Assembly: GCF_000744185.1 (NCBI RefSeq)
Contig: NZ_JQLL01000001.1
Coordinates: 744,001 to 808,000, forward strand
DNA length: 64,000 bases
Source of the DNA: Carnobacterium funditum DSM 5970
GTDB taxonomy: Bacteria > Bacillota > Bacilli > Lactobacillales > Carnobacteriaceae
Direction: 5' to 3'
Shown: positions 56,596 to 64,000 of the stretch, piece by piece
Numbering within the stretch: the stretch's first letter is position 1
Layout of the letters: each line of letters opens with the position of its first letter
The notes under the pieces: generated by a model
Databases searched by the model: none
What the model was told of the DNA's origin: nothing
Seen by the model: only the letters and a program-made list of their open reading frames with translations
Translations under genes and position numbers: made by a program

Positions 56596-56640
56596 AAAGT
56601 AGCCGAAGAGATCCTATTCTTTTCGGCTACTTTATTTTTC
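56596..56640. terminator. Bidirectional terminator between yueI and the GNAT gene
   Basis: AAAGTAGCCGAA (56596-56607) with TTCGGCTACTTT (56622-56633), followed by ATTTTTC on the plus strand; usable on both strands. Confidence 0.8.
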
Positions 56641-56651
56641 ATTAGTTCAGT

Positions 56652-57191
56652 CTAATTCTCATCTTCTAGCTCATTATTTCTCCATTCGAATTTAATGATT
56701 TTTTCACCACTGCCGATTACCCCTTCTCCTGTCTTAATGAATCCATTATTTTTTAAAATGTGTTGTGACTTTTTATTTTTCAAAAAAGTTTTAGCTTTGA
56801 TCAATGGAAAATTCTGCGCCTCTGTAAGCCATTCTAAAAATGATTTAACTGCTTCAGTCACAAAACCTTGATCTGAATAAGCAGCAACAATCCCATATCC
56901 TAACTCTGGAATCCATGTATTACTAGAATTTCCTTGTACACTTATTTCACCAATAATTTTATTTTCTTTTTTTAAAACAATTAACCTCGTCCATTTTTCC
57001 ATTTCCGGCTTTTTTTTTAACTCCTCTAACGCGAAAGGTAAGTAAAAATAAAATTCGATACCGGGCCATCCACTACTTACTTCGTAACCTGATACGTCTC
57101 TTAATTGTTTTTTTCCTGACAAAGTTGCTTCAATATATTCTATCGTATATGGAATTAATAGTAGCCTATCAGTCTCTATGATACCCATCAT
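56652..57191 (-). CDS. GNAT family N-acetyltransferase
   Basis: 179-residue acetyltransferase of the RimJ/RimL-like branch: IETDRLLLIPYTIEYIEATL, WTRLIVLKKENKIIGEISVQ, PELGYGIVAAYSDQGFVTEA (acetyl-CoA region) and HILKNNGFIKTGEG. Acceptor unknown; could be a protein N-terminus or a small molecule. Cotranscription with mtnN upstream is possible (about 75 bases). Confidence 0.87.
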   Translation of the reverse strand: MMGIIETDRLLLIPYTIEYIEATLSGKKQLRDVSGYEVSSGWPGIEFYFYLPFALEELKKKPEMEKWTRLIVLKKENKIIGEISVQGNSSNTWIPELGYGIVAAYSDQGFVTEAVKSFLEWLTEAQNFPLIKAKTFLKNKKSQHILKNNGFIKTGEGVIGSGEKIIKFEWRNNELEDEN

Positions 57192-57265
57192 TCTTTCCTT
57201 TCTTTTCCAATAAATATATTTTGTAAATTCTCATTATCTTAGACGGTTTAATCCCCGTTTGTAGA

Positions 57266-57958
57266 TTACAAACTACTTTTCAATAATTCTAAAACCATAT
57301 TAGCCGATTGTCTTCCAGCCTCAATAATAAATTCATCAAAACTAATACCAGCCTCTTCGTTTGCAACATCTGACATAGCTCTCAAAATAACAAAAGGTTT
57401 TCCAAATTGGTAACAAACTTGAGCGATTGCTGCACCCTCCATTTCTGCTGCTAAAGCATCGGGAAAGTCTGCTATTATTTTTTCTGTTTGAGCTTTACCA
57501 GCGATAAATGAATCACTTGTAACAATAAGCCCTCTTACTGGATGTAAACCAACATTTTTTGCTGCAGCAATCGTTTTTTCAACAAGTTCTTCATTTGCTG
57601 TATAGCGAGCAGGCATTTGCGGTACTTGTCCCTTTTCATAATTAAAAATGGTCGCATCTACATCATGATAAGCTACTTGAGTTGAGATAACAATGTCTCC
57701 CACCGTTAGACCTTTACCAATACCTCCAGCAGAACCGGTATTAATTAAAATCTCTACATCATATTGAGAAATTAATAAAGTAGCTGCAATCGCCGCATTC
57801 ACTTTACCAATACCTGATTGTACCAAGACAACTTGATGTTTTTCTATTTCTCCTGATATAAACACGACATTAGCTTGGTGCCATTCATTAGGGGTTGTCA
57901 TTTTTGATTTCAACAAAATAATTTCTTCTTCCATAGCACCAATAATTCCAATTTTCAC
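57266..57958 (-). CDS. mtnN: 5'-methylthioadenosine/S-adenosylhomocysteine nucleosidase
   Basis: Cleaves MTA and SAH to release adenine; produces S-ribosylhomocysteine for the LuxS pathway. 230 residues: IGIIGAMEEEIILLKSKM, LVQSGIGKVNAAIAATLLI, NTGSAGGIGKGL, VTSDSFIA, and the catalytic region AAEMEGAAIAQVCYQFGKPF then RAMSDVANEEAG. GTG start eight bases after AAAGGAG. Confidence 0.96.
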   Translation of the reverse strand: MKIGIIGAMEEEIILLKSKMTTPNEWHQANVVFISGEIEKHQVVLVQSGIGKVNAAIAATLLISQYDVEILINTGSAGGIGKGLTVGDIVISTQVAYHDVDATIFNYEKGQVPQMPARYTANEELVEKTIAAAKNVGLHPVRGLIVTSDSFIAGKAQTEKIIADFPDALAAEMEGAAIAQVCYQFGKPFVILRAMSDVANEEAGISFDEFIIEAGRQSANMVLELLKSSL

Positions 57959-57977
57959 GTTTATTTCTCCTTTAAAA

Positions 57978-58229
57978 TTAAATTAAAAACACTATTATTA
58001 ATACAATAATGAGCAATAATGAGACTACAATAATAGCTTTTGTTAAGAGTTTGTCGATGTTCCGATATTTATCGTTTTCTGTTTTCCTACTTTTTAGGGA
58101 TTTCCCCTCTTTTTCTAGCTTCTTTTGATAATCTTTTTCAACTTTATCACGTTCTTTCCTTCTTTTACTTCTCTCTTTTGCATCTTGCTCTTTTACTTTT
58201 CGCGACTCAGCTCTTGTTTTTTGATCCAT
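57978..58229 (-). CDS. Small tail-anchored hypothetical protein
   Basis: 83 residues: a highly charged Lys/Glu/Arg helix (about 1-57, for example KERSKRRKERDKVEKDYQKK) and one C-terminal membrane helix (AIIVVSLLLIIVLIIVFLI) ending the chain. I choose the ATG at 58227-58229; a GTG four codons earlier lies too close to GAGGTG. Lies between nudF and mtnN on the same strand, spacing 16-20 bases, so likely part of that operon. Function unknown. Confidence 0.7.
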   Translation of the reverse strand: MDQKTRAESRKVKEQDAKERSKRRKERDKVEKDYQKKLEKEGKSLKSRKTENDKYRNIDKLLTKAIIVVSLLLIIVLIIVFLI

Positions 58230-58244
58230 TCTTTCGTTCACACC

Positions 58245-58805
58245 TCATCTATTCTTTTGTTCCATCTCTTTTTTCATTTTCCAATAAAAAAGAGCAAATA
58301 CTGTTTTAGAATCAATTATTAACTTTTTCTCATAGGCCACCCAAGCTTCTTCAAAAGATAATGTTACGAGTTCAAGAAATTCATCTTCATCTTGCGCTAA
58401 CGGTTGGTCTACTCTTGTTAACTCTTCAGCTCGGTAAATATACAAAAACTCATTTGAAAAGCCAGGTGATGTGTAAAAAGAAGTTTCGAGTTCAAAAACT
58501 TTTGCTTGGAAACCTGTTTCTTCTTCCAGTTCTCTTTTCCCAGTTTCTATAGGATTATCATCTGTCTTGTCAATCATTCCTGCGGGTATCTCTAAAATAG
58601 TCTTTTCAATGGCTTTTCGGAATTGTTTAACAAAAATCATTTTTCCATCTGCAGTGAAAGGCATAATTGCAACTGCCCCTGCATGTTTTACTAATTCACG
58701 GTTTGCTTTTTTTCCATTCGGTAAAAGAACTTCCTCTACCCAATATTCTGTAATATTTCCTTTATAAATACGTTGACTTTTAATTGTTTCTTCGTTAAAT
58801 TCCAT
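58245..58805 (-). CDS. nudF: ADP-ribose pyrophosphatase (Nudix hydrolase)
   Basis: Hydrolyses ADP-ribose and related nucleoside diphosphate sugars. 186 residues. The Nudix box runs from AGMIDKTDDNPIETG to KRELEEETGF; REL-EE is intact, but the first Glu of the box is Asp and one residue is inserted. Upstream HAGAVAIMPFTADGKMIFVK is typical of the ADPRase branch. Start at the ATG at 58803-58805 after GGGGGAAA; an ATG 14 codons upstream has no such site. Confidence 0.9.
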   Translation of the reverse strand: MEFNEETIKSQRIYKGNITEYWVEEVLLPNGKKANRELVKHAGAVAIMPFTADGKMIFVKQFRKAIEKTILEIPAGMIDKTDDNPIETGKRELEEETGFQAKVFELETSFYTSPGFSNEFLYIYRAEELTRVDQPLAQDEDEFLELVTLSFEEAWVAYEKKLIIDSKTVFALFYWKMKKEMEQKNR

Positions 58806-59341
58806 TAGATTTCCCCCTGCTATTATGGATACCTTCTTTCTTATCATACAGTTCTGTAATTACTTTATCAATCCTGAAATTATATCATTATTTCTAACCT
58901 ATAGGGACATTAGTTAATATTAGTTACAGTTATAAATAGACCTAGATAATTCATAGATTTCCTTAAAAACTACTAAATACCTATTATGACACTACTGTTC
59001 ATGAAATCGACTAGAAGTTTCTTGATGCTAGCATTAATATTAGTTTCGTGGGGGGGGGCGTACCAAATAAGATGTGATAATCTAAGTGGTATGATTAAAT
59101 TGGAGTCCTAGCAACGAAGAGAAGAAAGTTAAAGATAAATTAGATAAGTTTCCACTCTAAAATCCATAGGTTTTCAATAGTGATAAAAATAGTTCTGAAA
59201 AAAATAGCATGAATTATTCTGAATAAAAATAAATAGAAATCAACCTTAAGTCTGATGGGCCTTTTATACACATCTGTGATAAAATAAAGATGTACAATAA
59301 ACGGAATGATGTAGTTAAATAAAATTATGGAGTGATACAAA
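58806..59341. other. Gene-free gap with a 9-G tract
   Basis: No reading frame I can support. At 59050-59058 there is a run of nine G, striking in AT-rich DNA. Several stop-filled frames follow (59090-59160). The right end carries the xpaC ribosome-binding region (TGGAGTGATACAAA). Confidence 0.6.
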
Positions 59342-60046
59342 ATGAATGATTTTTCTAAAAATGTTATCGATGTATTACGTTACGCGTTTATTAGTGTCTC
59401 GACAATTTTGATGTTTCTGCTTTTAGCCTTTATTTTTGATTTAGGTTTTTGGTGGTCATTGATTATTAGTATTGCGATTGGTAGCATTCTCTTCTATATG
59501 CAAAATGAAAATAAAACTAGTCAGTCTCACGGTAAGCTAAAAAAGGTCTCCGTTCAAAAAGAGAATTTTTATAAATCTAATGGATTAAATAAAGAAGAAA
59601 TGAACTTTTTTAGAGAGACTATGTATGTTGCAAAGATGCAAATTTTAACCTTAGAAAAAAACATGCAATTCGTTTCAAAACTATCTGCTATTGAAAAACG
59701 AAACAATACGGTTCATTTAGCAAAATCTTTGTTTAAAGAAATTACAGAAAATCCTCGTCGGTTGAACGAAGCAAATAAATTTCTTTATGTTCACTTATCC
59801 TCTTTAGTTGATTTGACAAATAAATATATTGAAATTGATCAACATGAAGTGAAAAGTAAAGCAACCTACGATGTTCTCAATGAGAGTGCAGCAACTATTG
59901 ATGAAATGTGCCATTTAATTGCTGTAGACTATGTTGCTTTTAAATCAGGTGATTTTGATGACATGAGTATTGAAGTAGAACTTGCGAAAAAAGCTATAGA
60001 ACGAGATAATGCAGCCTTTGAAGAAATAGAAAACCAAGAACTTTAA
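59342..60046 (+). CDS. xpaC: XpaC family protein (5-bromo-4-chloroindolyl phosphate hydrolysis)
   Basis: 234-residue membrane protein. Two N-terminal helices (YAFISVSTILMFLLLAFIF; WWSLIISIAIGSILFY) precede a soluble helical domain (KEEMNFFRETMYVAKMQILT, KSLFKEITENPRRLNEANKF). The family name comes from an indicator-dye phenotype in Bacillus; no enzymatic site is established. It precedes telA by 22 bases, an arrangement conserved in Firmicutes. Confidence 0.85.
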   Translation: MNDFSKNVIDVLRYAFISVSTILMFLLLAFIFDLGFWWSLIISIAIGSILFYMQNENKTSQSHGKLKKVSVQKENFYKSNGLNKEEMNFFRETMYVAKMQILTLEKNMQFVSKLSAIEKRNNTVHLAKSLFKEITENPRRLNEANKFLYVHLSSLVDLTNKYIEIDQHEVKSKATYDVLNESAATIDEMCHLIAVDYVAFKSGDFDDMSIEVELAKKAIERDNAAFEEIENQEL

Positions 60047-60068
60047 GATCATATAGGGAGATGGAAAA

Positions 60069-61277
60069 ATGACAGATAACACATCAACAAACAATAGTTC
60101 CTTTAAACAAGTAAACTCTGAGCTAGATGAATTATTATCAAATCCTTTTGATGAAGCTAACTTAAATACACCTTCTGTGAAAGAATCGGTTGAAAAAGAT
60201 ATGGTTGAAACCCAGAAAGTTGATCGTTTGATTAATCGTTTATCAGAAGAACGTCAAAAACAAGCCAGAGAGTTAGCTGATCAAATCGATGTTACCAATA
60301 TCCAATCTGTTATGAGCTACGGAGCTGCTGCTCAACAAAAATTAGGTGAATTTTCGCATACTATGTTAAACCAAGTTCAAAACCAGGACACTGGTGAAAT
60401 AGGTGATTCTCTAAATGATTTGATGTTTCGTTTAAATGAAGCCAATCCTGAAGATTTAAGAGCGGAAGATAACAACGTTTTTAAAAAAATATTTGGACGA
60501 GTTAAAAAATCTATCTATGAGATGACATCAAAATATCAAAAAATTGGCGCACAAATTGATAAAATTAGCATCAAATTAGATAAAGAAAAAAACGGATTAG
60601 TTAACGATAATATTATGTTAGAACAACTCTACCAAAAAAATAAAGATTATTTTGATGCTTTAAATATTTATATTGCCGCTGGTGAACTTAAAATAGATGA
60701 ACTAGCTAATACGTTTATTCCTGAAGCCATCCAAAATGCTGAAAATAGTTCAAATCAAATGGACGTCCAAATCGTCAATGATTTAAATCAATTTTTAGAT
60801 CGTTTAGAAAAACGAACATACGATTTAAAATTAGCACGTCAAATGACAATCCAACAAGCCCCTCAAATTCGCTTGATTCAGAATACTAATCAGGCTTTAG
60901 CAGAAAAAATTCAATCGTCTATTAATACTGCTATTCCGCTTTGGAAAAATCAAATTGCTATTGCTTTAACATTATTGCGTCAAAAAGATGCTGTTACCGC
61001 TCAAAGACAAGTATCAGAAACAACAAACGATTTATTGAAAAAGAATTCAGAAATGTTAAAAATATCTACTATTGAAACAGCCAAAGAAAATGAGCGTGGT
61101 ATTATTGATATTGAAACACTACAAAAAACTCAAAATGATTTAGTAGAAACTTTACAGGAAACATTACAAATCCAAAAAACTGGTCGCTTAAAACGAAAAG
61201 AAGCTGAAAATGAATTAACTGTCATGGAAGATTCTTTGAAAAATAAATTATTAGAGTTGACTAGTGATCAATCTTAA
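60069..61277 (+). CDS. telA: TelA family protein (toxic anion resistance)
   Basis: 402-residue cytosolic, mainly helical protein of the TelA/KlaA family, named for tellurite resistance and linked in Listeria to nisin and antibiotic tolerance. Segments [60 protein letters not shown] and [20 protein letters not shown] are typical. Operon with xpaC; a role in envelope stress is inferred from relatives. Confidence 0.9.
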   Translation: MTDNTSTNNSSFKQVNSELDELLSNPFDEANLNTPSVKESVEKDMVETQKVDRLINRLSEERQKQARELADQIDVTNIQSVMSYGAAAQQKLGEFSHTMLNQVQNQDTGEIGDSLNDLMFRLNEANPEDLRAEDNNVFKKIFGRVKKSIYEMTSKYQKIGAQIDKISIKLDKEKNGLVNDNIMLEQLYQKNKDYFDALNIYIAAGELKIDELANTFIPEAIQNAENSSNQMDVQIVNDLNQFLDRLEKRTYDLKLARQMTIQQAPQIRLIQNTNQALAEKIQSSINTAIPLWKNQIAIALTLLRQKDAVTAQRQVSETTNDLLKKNSEMLKISTIETAKENERGIIDIETLQKTQNDLVETLQETLQIQKTGRLKRKEAENELTVMEDSLKNKLLELTSDQS

Positions 61278-61289
61278 ATAAAATAATAA

Positions 61290-61343
61290 CAAAACCCTTT
61301 ATTATCTGCTATTTTTATAGTGGATAATAAAGGGTTTTGTTTT
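61290..61343 (+). terminator. Terminator of xpaC-telA
   Basis: AAAACCCTTTATTATC with GATAATAAAGGGTTTT, loop of about 16 bases, then a T-run. Confidence 0.85.
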
Positions 61344-61403
61344 ATCTTTTATTTTAAAAAATTTTTAACGGATTTTTTTGATATCTTATATCATTGAACA
61401 GTG

Positions 61404-61419
61404 ATACAATATGTAGTGT
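61404..61419 (+). promoter_or_regulatory. NrdR box upstream of nrdD
   Basis: ATACAATATGTAGTGT matches 14 of 16 positions of the NrdR consensus acaCwATATaTwGtgt. It lies 80 bases before the nrdD start. NrdR boxes usually come in pairs; I see no convincing second one at the usual 15-16 base spacing. Confidence 0.6.
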
Positions 61420-61498
61420 GCACTTAAGGTTTTATCCTACATATGGTATTTTTTTACATAACTAGAATAACTTACCTACTCAGGAGGGAAATAATAAA

Positions 61499-63685
61499 AT
61501 GGAAAATAAAATAAAAAATTATGATTATACTAACAATAAAAACACTCTTGTTGCTATAGTCATTAAACGTGACGGACGAGAAACAACTTTCCAAGAAGAA
61601 AAAATTTATCATTCTCTTTTGAAAGCAGACAAAATATTAACAAATAACTCGAAATATAAAAGTGATTATGATTTACTAGAAATAGTAAAAATAATTAAAA
61701 ATGAACTAATCCACACTAATGAAAATAAGATACCCGTTTCTAAAATTCGCGAGTTTATTTTACAAGTTTTAATCAATCAAGAAAGAACTGACTTAGCTGA
61801 AACTTATACTGATTTCCAAATTCAAAAATCGATTAACCGAAAAAATGAAACAGATATCAATCATGCTATTAATACGTTGTTAAAAAAAGATCCTTCACTT
61901 GTTAATGAGAATGCTAATAAAGACAGTGAAATATTTAACACTCAGCGTGATTTAACTGCTGGAGTTGTTGGAAAGTCAATTGGCTTAAAAATGTTACCGG
62001 AACATGTTCGAAATGCCCACCAAAAAGGTGATATTCATTATCATGATTTAGATTATCACCCTTACTCTCCTATGACAAACTGCTGTTTAATTGATTTTAA
62101 GCATATGTTATCCGAAGGATTTAAAATTGGTAATGCTGAAGTCGAAAGTCCAAAATCTATTCAAACAGCAGCTGCTCAAATGGCTCAAATAATAGCCAAT
62201 GTTGCTTCTAGTCAGTATGGTGGGTGCAGTGCTGATCGAATTGATGAAGTTCTAGCTCCTTATGCAAAACTCAATTTTAAAAAACACTTAACTGAATCCA
62301 TTAAATGGATTGATCATTCTGAAAAAAGAGAAAAATATGCTCTTCAAGCAACAAAAAAAGATATTTATGATGCTATGCAAAGCCTAGAATATGAAATCAA
62401 TACTCTTTTCTCTTCTCAAGGACAGACGCCTTTTACTACTCTGGGATTTGGTTTAGGAACAGACTGGTACGCTAAAGAAATTCAACAAGCCATTCTTTCT
62501 GTTCGGATAAAAGGACTTGGTAAAGAAAAAAGAACAGCTATTTTCCCTAAATTAGTTTTCACATTAAAAAAGGGTATCAATCTTAATGAATCAGATCCTA
62601 ATTATAGTATTAAACAACTTGCAGTTGCCTGTGCGACCCAAAGAATGTACCCGGATGTTTTGATGTACGATAAGCTTAAAGAAATAACTGGAAGTTTTAA
62701 AGCACCTATGGGATGCCGCTCATTTTTACAAGGTTGGCAAGATGAGAATGGAACAGAAGTCAATTCTGGTCGAATGAACTTAGGTGTCGTTACATTGAAT
62801 CTACCGCGTATTGCTCTTGAATCAAATAATAATATGGATAAATTTTGGACAATTTTAGAAGAACGATTATCTATCTGTAAAGATGCCCTTATTTATAGAA
62901 TCAATCGAACCAAAGAAGCTCTTCCAAGTAGTGCCCCTATCCTTTATCAATATGGTGCTTTTGGTAAGAGATTAGATAAAGATGAATCCGTGAATGAAGT
63001 ATTCAAAAATAGACGTGCAACGATATCTCTTGGATACATTGGCCTTTATGAAGTGGCTACTGTATTTTATGGTGCCGAATGGGAAGATATTCCTTTAGCT
63101 AAAGAATTCACTTTGACTGTCTTAAAACAACTAAAAGAACATGCAGATATATGGGGTAACCTCTATGGTTATCACTTCAGTGTTTATTCTACCCCTAGTG
63201 AAAGTTTAACCGATCGTTTTTGCCGGTTAGATACAGAAAAATTCGGTGTTATTCCTGATATTACTGAGAAAGAATATTATACTAATAGTTTTCATTTTGA
63301 TGTTAGAAAAAAACCAACTCCATTTGAAAAACTAGACTTCGAAAAAGATTACGCTAAATTAACAAGTGGTGGATTTATTCATTATTGCGAATATCCTAAT
63401 ATGCGTCAAAATCCTAAAGCTTTAGAAGCTGTATGGGATTACGCATATGATAGAATAGGCTACCTCGGAACAAATACACCTATTGATCATTGCTACCAGT
63501 GTGGTTTTACCGGTGATTTCGATCCAACTGAAAAAGGCTTTAAGTGCCCTGAGTGCAATAATTGCAACCCTAAAACATGTGATGTAGTAAAGCGAACTTG
63601 TGGTTATCTAGGTAATCCGCAAGCAAGACCAATGGTTCAGGGTCGACACAAAGAAATCACTTCTCGTGTTAAACATATTAACTAA
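61499..63685 (+). CDS. nrdD: Anaerobic ribonucleoside-triphosphate reductase
   Basis: Glycyl-radical enzyme reducing NTPs to dNTPs without oxygen; 728 residues. An N-terminal ATP-cone (VIKRDGRETTFQEEKIYHSL) senses dATP/ATP. The catalytic region includes HYHDLDYHPYSPMTNCCLID and SSQYGGCSADRIDE. A C-terminal zinc site (CYQCGFTG, CPECNNCNP) precedes the glycyl radical loop RTCGYLGNPQARPMVQGRHK. Start after AGGAGGG. nrdG follows at 29 bases. Confidence 0.97.
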   Translation: MENKIKNYDYTNNKNTLVAIVIKRDGRETTFQEEKIYHSLLKADKILTNNSKYKSDYDLLEIVKIIKNELIHTNENKIPVSKIREFILQVLINQERTDLAETYTDFQIQKSINRKNETDINHAINTLLKKDPSLVNENANKDSEIFNTQRDLTAGVVGKSIGLKMLPEHVRNAHQKGDIHYHDLDYHPYSPMTNCCLIDFKHMLSEGFKIGNAEVESPKSIQTAAAQMAQIIANVASSQYGGCSADRIDEVLAPYAKLNFKKHLTESIKWIDHSEKREKYALQATKKDIYDAMQSLEYEINTLFSSQGQTPFTTLGFGLGTDWYAKEIQQAILSVRIKGLGKEKRTAIFPKLVFTLKKGINLNESDPNYSIKQLAVACATQRMYPDVLMYDKLKEITGSFKAPMGCRSFLQGWQDENGTEVNSGRMNLGVVTLNLPRIALESNNNMDKFWTILEERLSICKDALIYRINRTKEALPSSAPILYQYGAFGKRLDKDESVNEVFKNRRATISLGYIGLYEVATVFYGAEWEDIPLAKEFTLTVLKQLKEHADIWGNLYGYHFSVYSTPSESLTDRFCRLDTEKFGVIPDITEKEYYTNSFHFDVRKKPTPFEKLDFEKDYAKLTSGGFIHYCEYPNMRQNPKALEAVWDYAYDRIGYLGTNTPIDHCYQCGFTGDFDPTEKGFKCPECNNCNPKTCDVVKRTCGYLGNPQARPMVQGRHKEITSRVKHIN

Positions 63686-63714
63686 TTACACAATCAATCT
63701 GGAGGAACAATAAA

Positions 63715-64000
63715 ATGAGAAATCCAAAGCCAAAAGAATGGTTATCAAAAGACTATAGTAAAATGAAAGTTGCTGATTATAAACCCTTTATTTTTGTTGA
63801 TGGTGAAGGTGTTCGTTGCAGTTTATATGTAAGTGGTTGTTTATTTGCATGTAAAGGATGTTACAATAAAATTGCACAAAATTTTGATTATGGTTATTAT
63901 TACACTAAAGAATTAGAATATAAAATTTTAGAGGATCTAAATCAACCATATGTACAAGGTCTCACTCTTCTTGGTGGAGAACCTTTTTTGAATACAGAAA
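63715..64000 (+). CDS. nrdG: Anaerobic ribonucleotide reductase activating protein, N-terminal part (cut by window edge)
   Basis: Radical-SAM activase that generates the glycyl radical on NrdD. The first 95 codons are present. It begins MRNPKPKEWLSKDYSKMKVA and has the 4Fe-4S motif CLFACKGCYN (C-x3-C-x2-C) near residue 44, and LTLLGGEPF. ATG at 63715 after GGAGG. The rest is beyond the window. Confidence 0.95.
   Translation, partial: MRNPKPKEWLSKDYSKMKVADYKPFIFVDGEGVRCSLYVSGCLFACKGCYNKIAQNFDYGYYYTKELEYKILEDLNQPYVQGLTLLGGEPFLNTE

Noticed and set aside
59140-59340. 66-codon hydrophobic minus-strand frame before xpaC
   Set aside because: AT-rich sequence translates as Ile/Phe/Tyr-rich peptide; no start signals and it overlaps the xpaC promoter region.

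Overview
The window is ordinary chromosome of a low-GC, AT-rich Gram-positive bacterium of the Lactobacillales. The best fit is Carnobacterium or a close relative, inferred from gene content, not from a marker gene. The evidence is Firmicute gene orders (alaS-ireB-ruvX-DUF1292-mltG-udk; rplU-prp-rpmA; valS-folC-radC-mreBCD-minCD; thiI-nifS-ezrA), T-box leaders, an L27 protein with the Firmicute cleavable N-terminus, the fused glutathione synthetase GshF, IreB, DUF1831, and no sporulation genes at the minD-rplU junction where Bacillus carries them.

Layout. 1-7.1 kb: udk (cut by the edge), mltG, DUF1292, ruvX, ireB and T-box-controlled alaS, then a YitT-family membrane protein, all on the minus strand. 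7.1-13.7 kb is an accessory, partly decayed stretch: the tail of a symporter pseudogene, a P-type cation ATPase, an NmrA-like reductase, a broken HAD nucleotidase and an unusual HhH-GPD glycosylase lacking the usual Fe-S cysteines. 13.7-27.8 kb: a lipid kinase, recD2, a TPR protein, mnmA, DUF1831, a cysteine desulfurase, gshF with a MazG-like gene, a coiled-coil membrane protein, rarA, 6S RNA and uspA. 27.8-38.5 kb: ackA with a YtxK-like methyltransferase, the rpmA-prp-rplU operon behind an L21 leader, a T-box-controlled polar amino-acid ABC transporter, and minCD/mreBCD.

38.8-41.1 kb holds four near-identical cold-shock genes, each with its own promoter and terminator, inserted between mreB and radC. 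Terminator types alternate and show that a two-gene unit was duplicated. 41-53 kb: radC, a HAD phosphatase, folC, T-box-controlled valS, tpx, rex with its own operator, thiI with a second cysteine desulfurase, and ezrA. 53-64 kb: an fRMsr-type methionine sulfoxide reductase, rpsD with its leader, small unknown genes, YktB, YueI, an acetyltransferase, mtnN, nudF, the xpaC-telA pair, and the anaerobic ribonucleotide reductase genes nrdD-nrdG (nrdG cut by the edge) behind an NrdR box.

Together the genes cover tRNA charging and tRNA thiolation (two separate cysteine desulfurase/thiolase pairs), cell shape and division-site placement, redox balance (GshF, Tpx, fRMsr, Rex, NrdDG) and cold adaptation. 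I found no CRISPR array, intact transposon, prophage or defence island. The best candidates for new biology are modest: the mosaic csp array, a 47-residue small protein gene at 55.1 kb, the MazG-like partner of GshF, the Fe-S-less HhH glycosylase, and a few uncharacterised proteins. Several start codons were moved from the longest possible reading frame to the start supported by a Shine-Dalgarno sequence.
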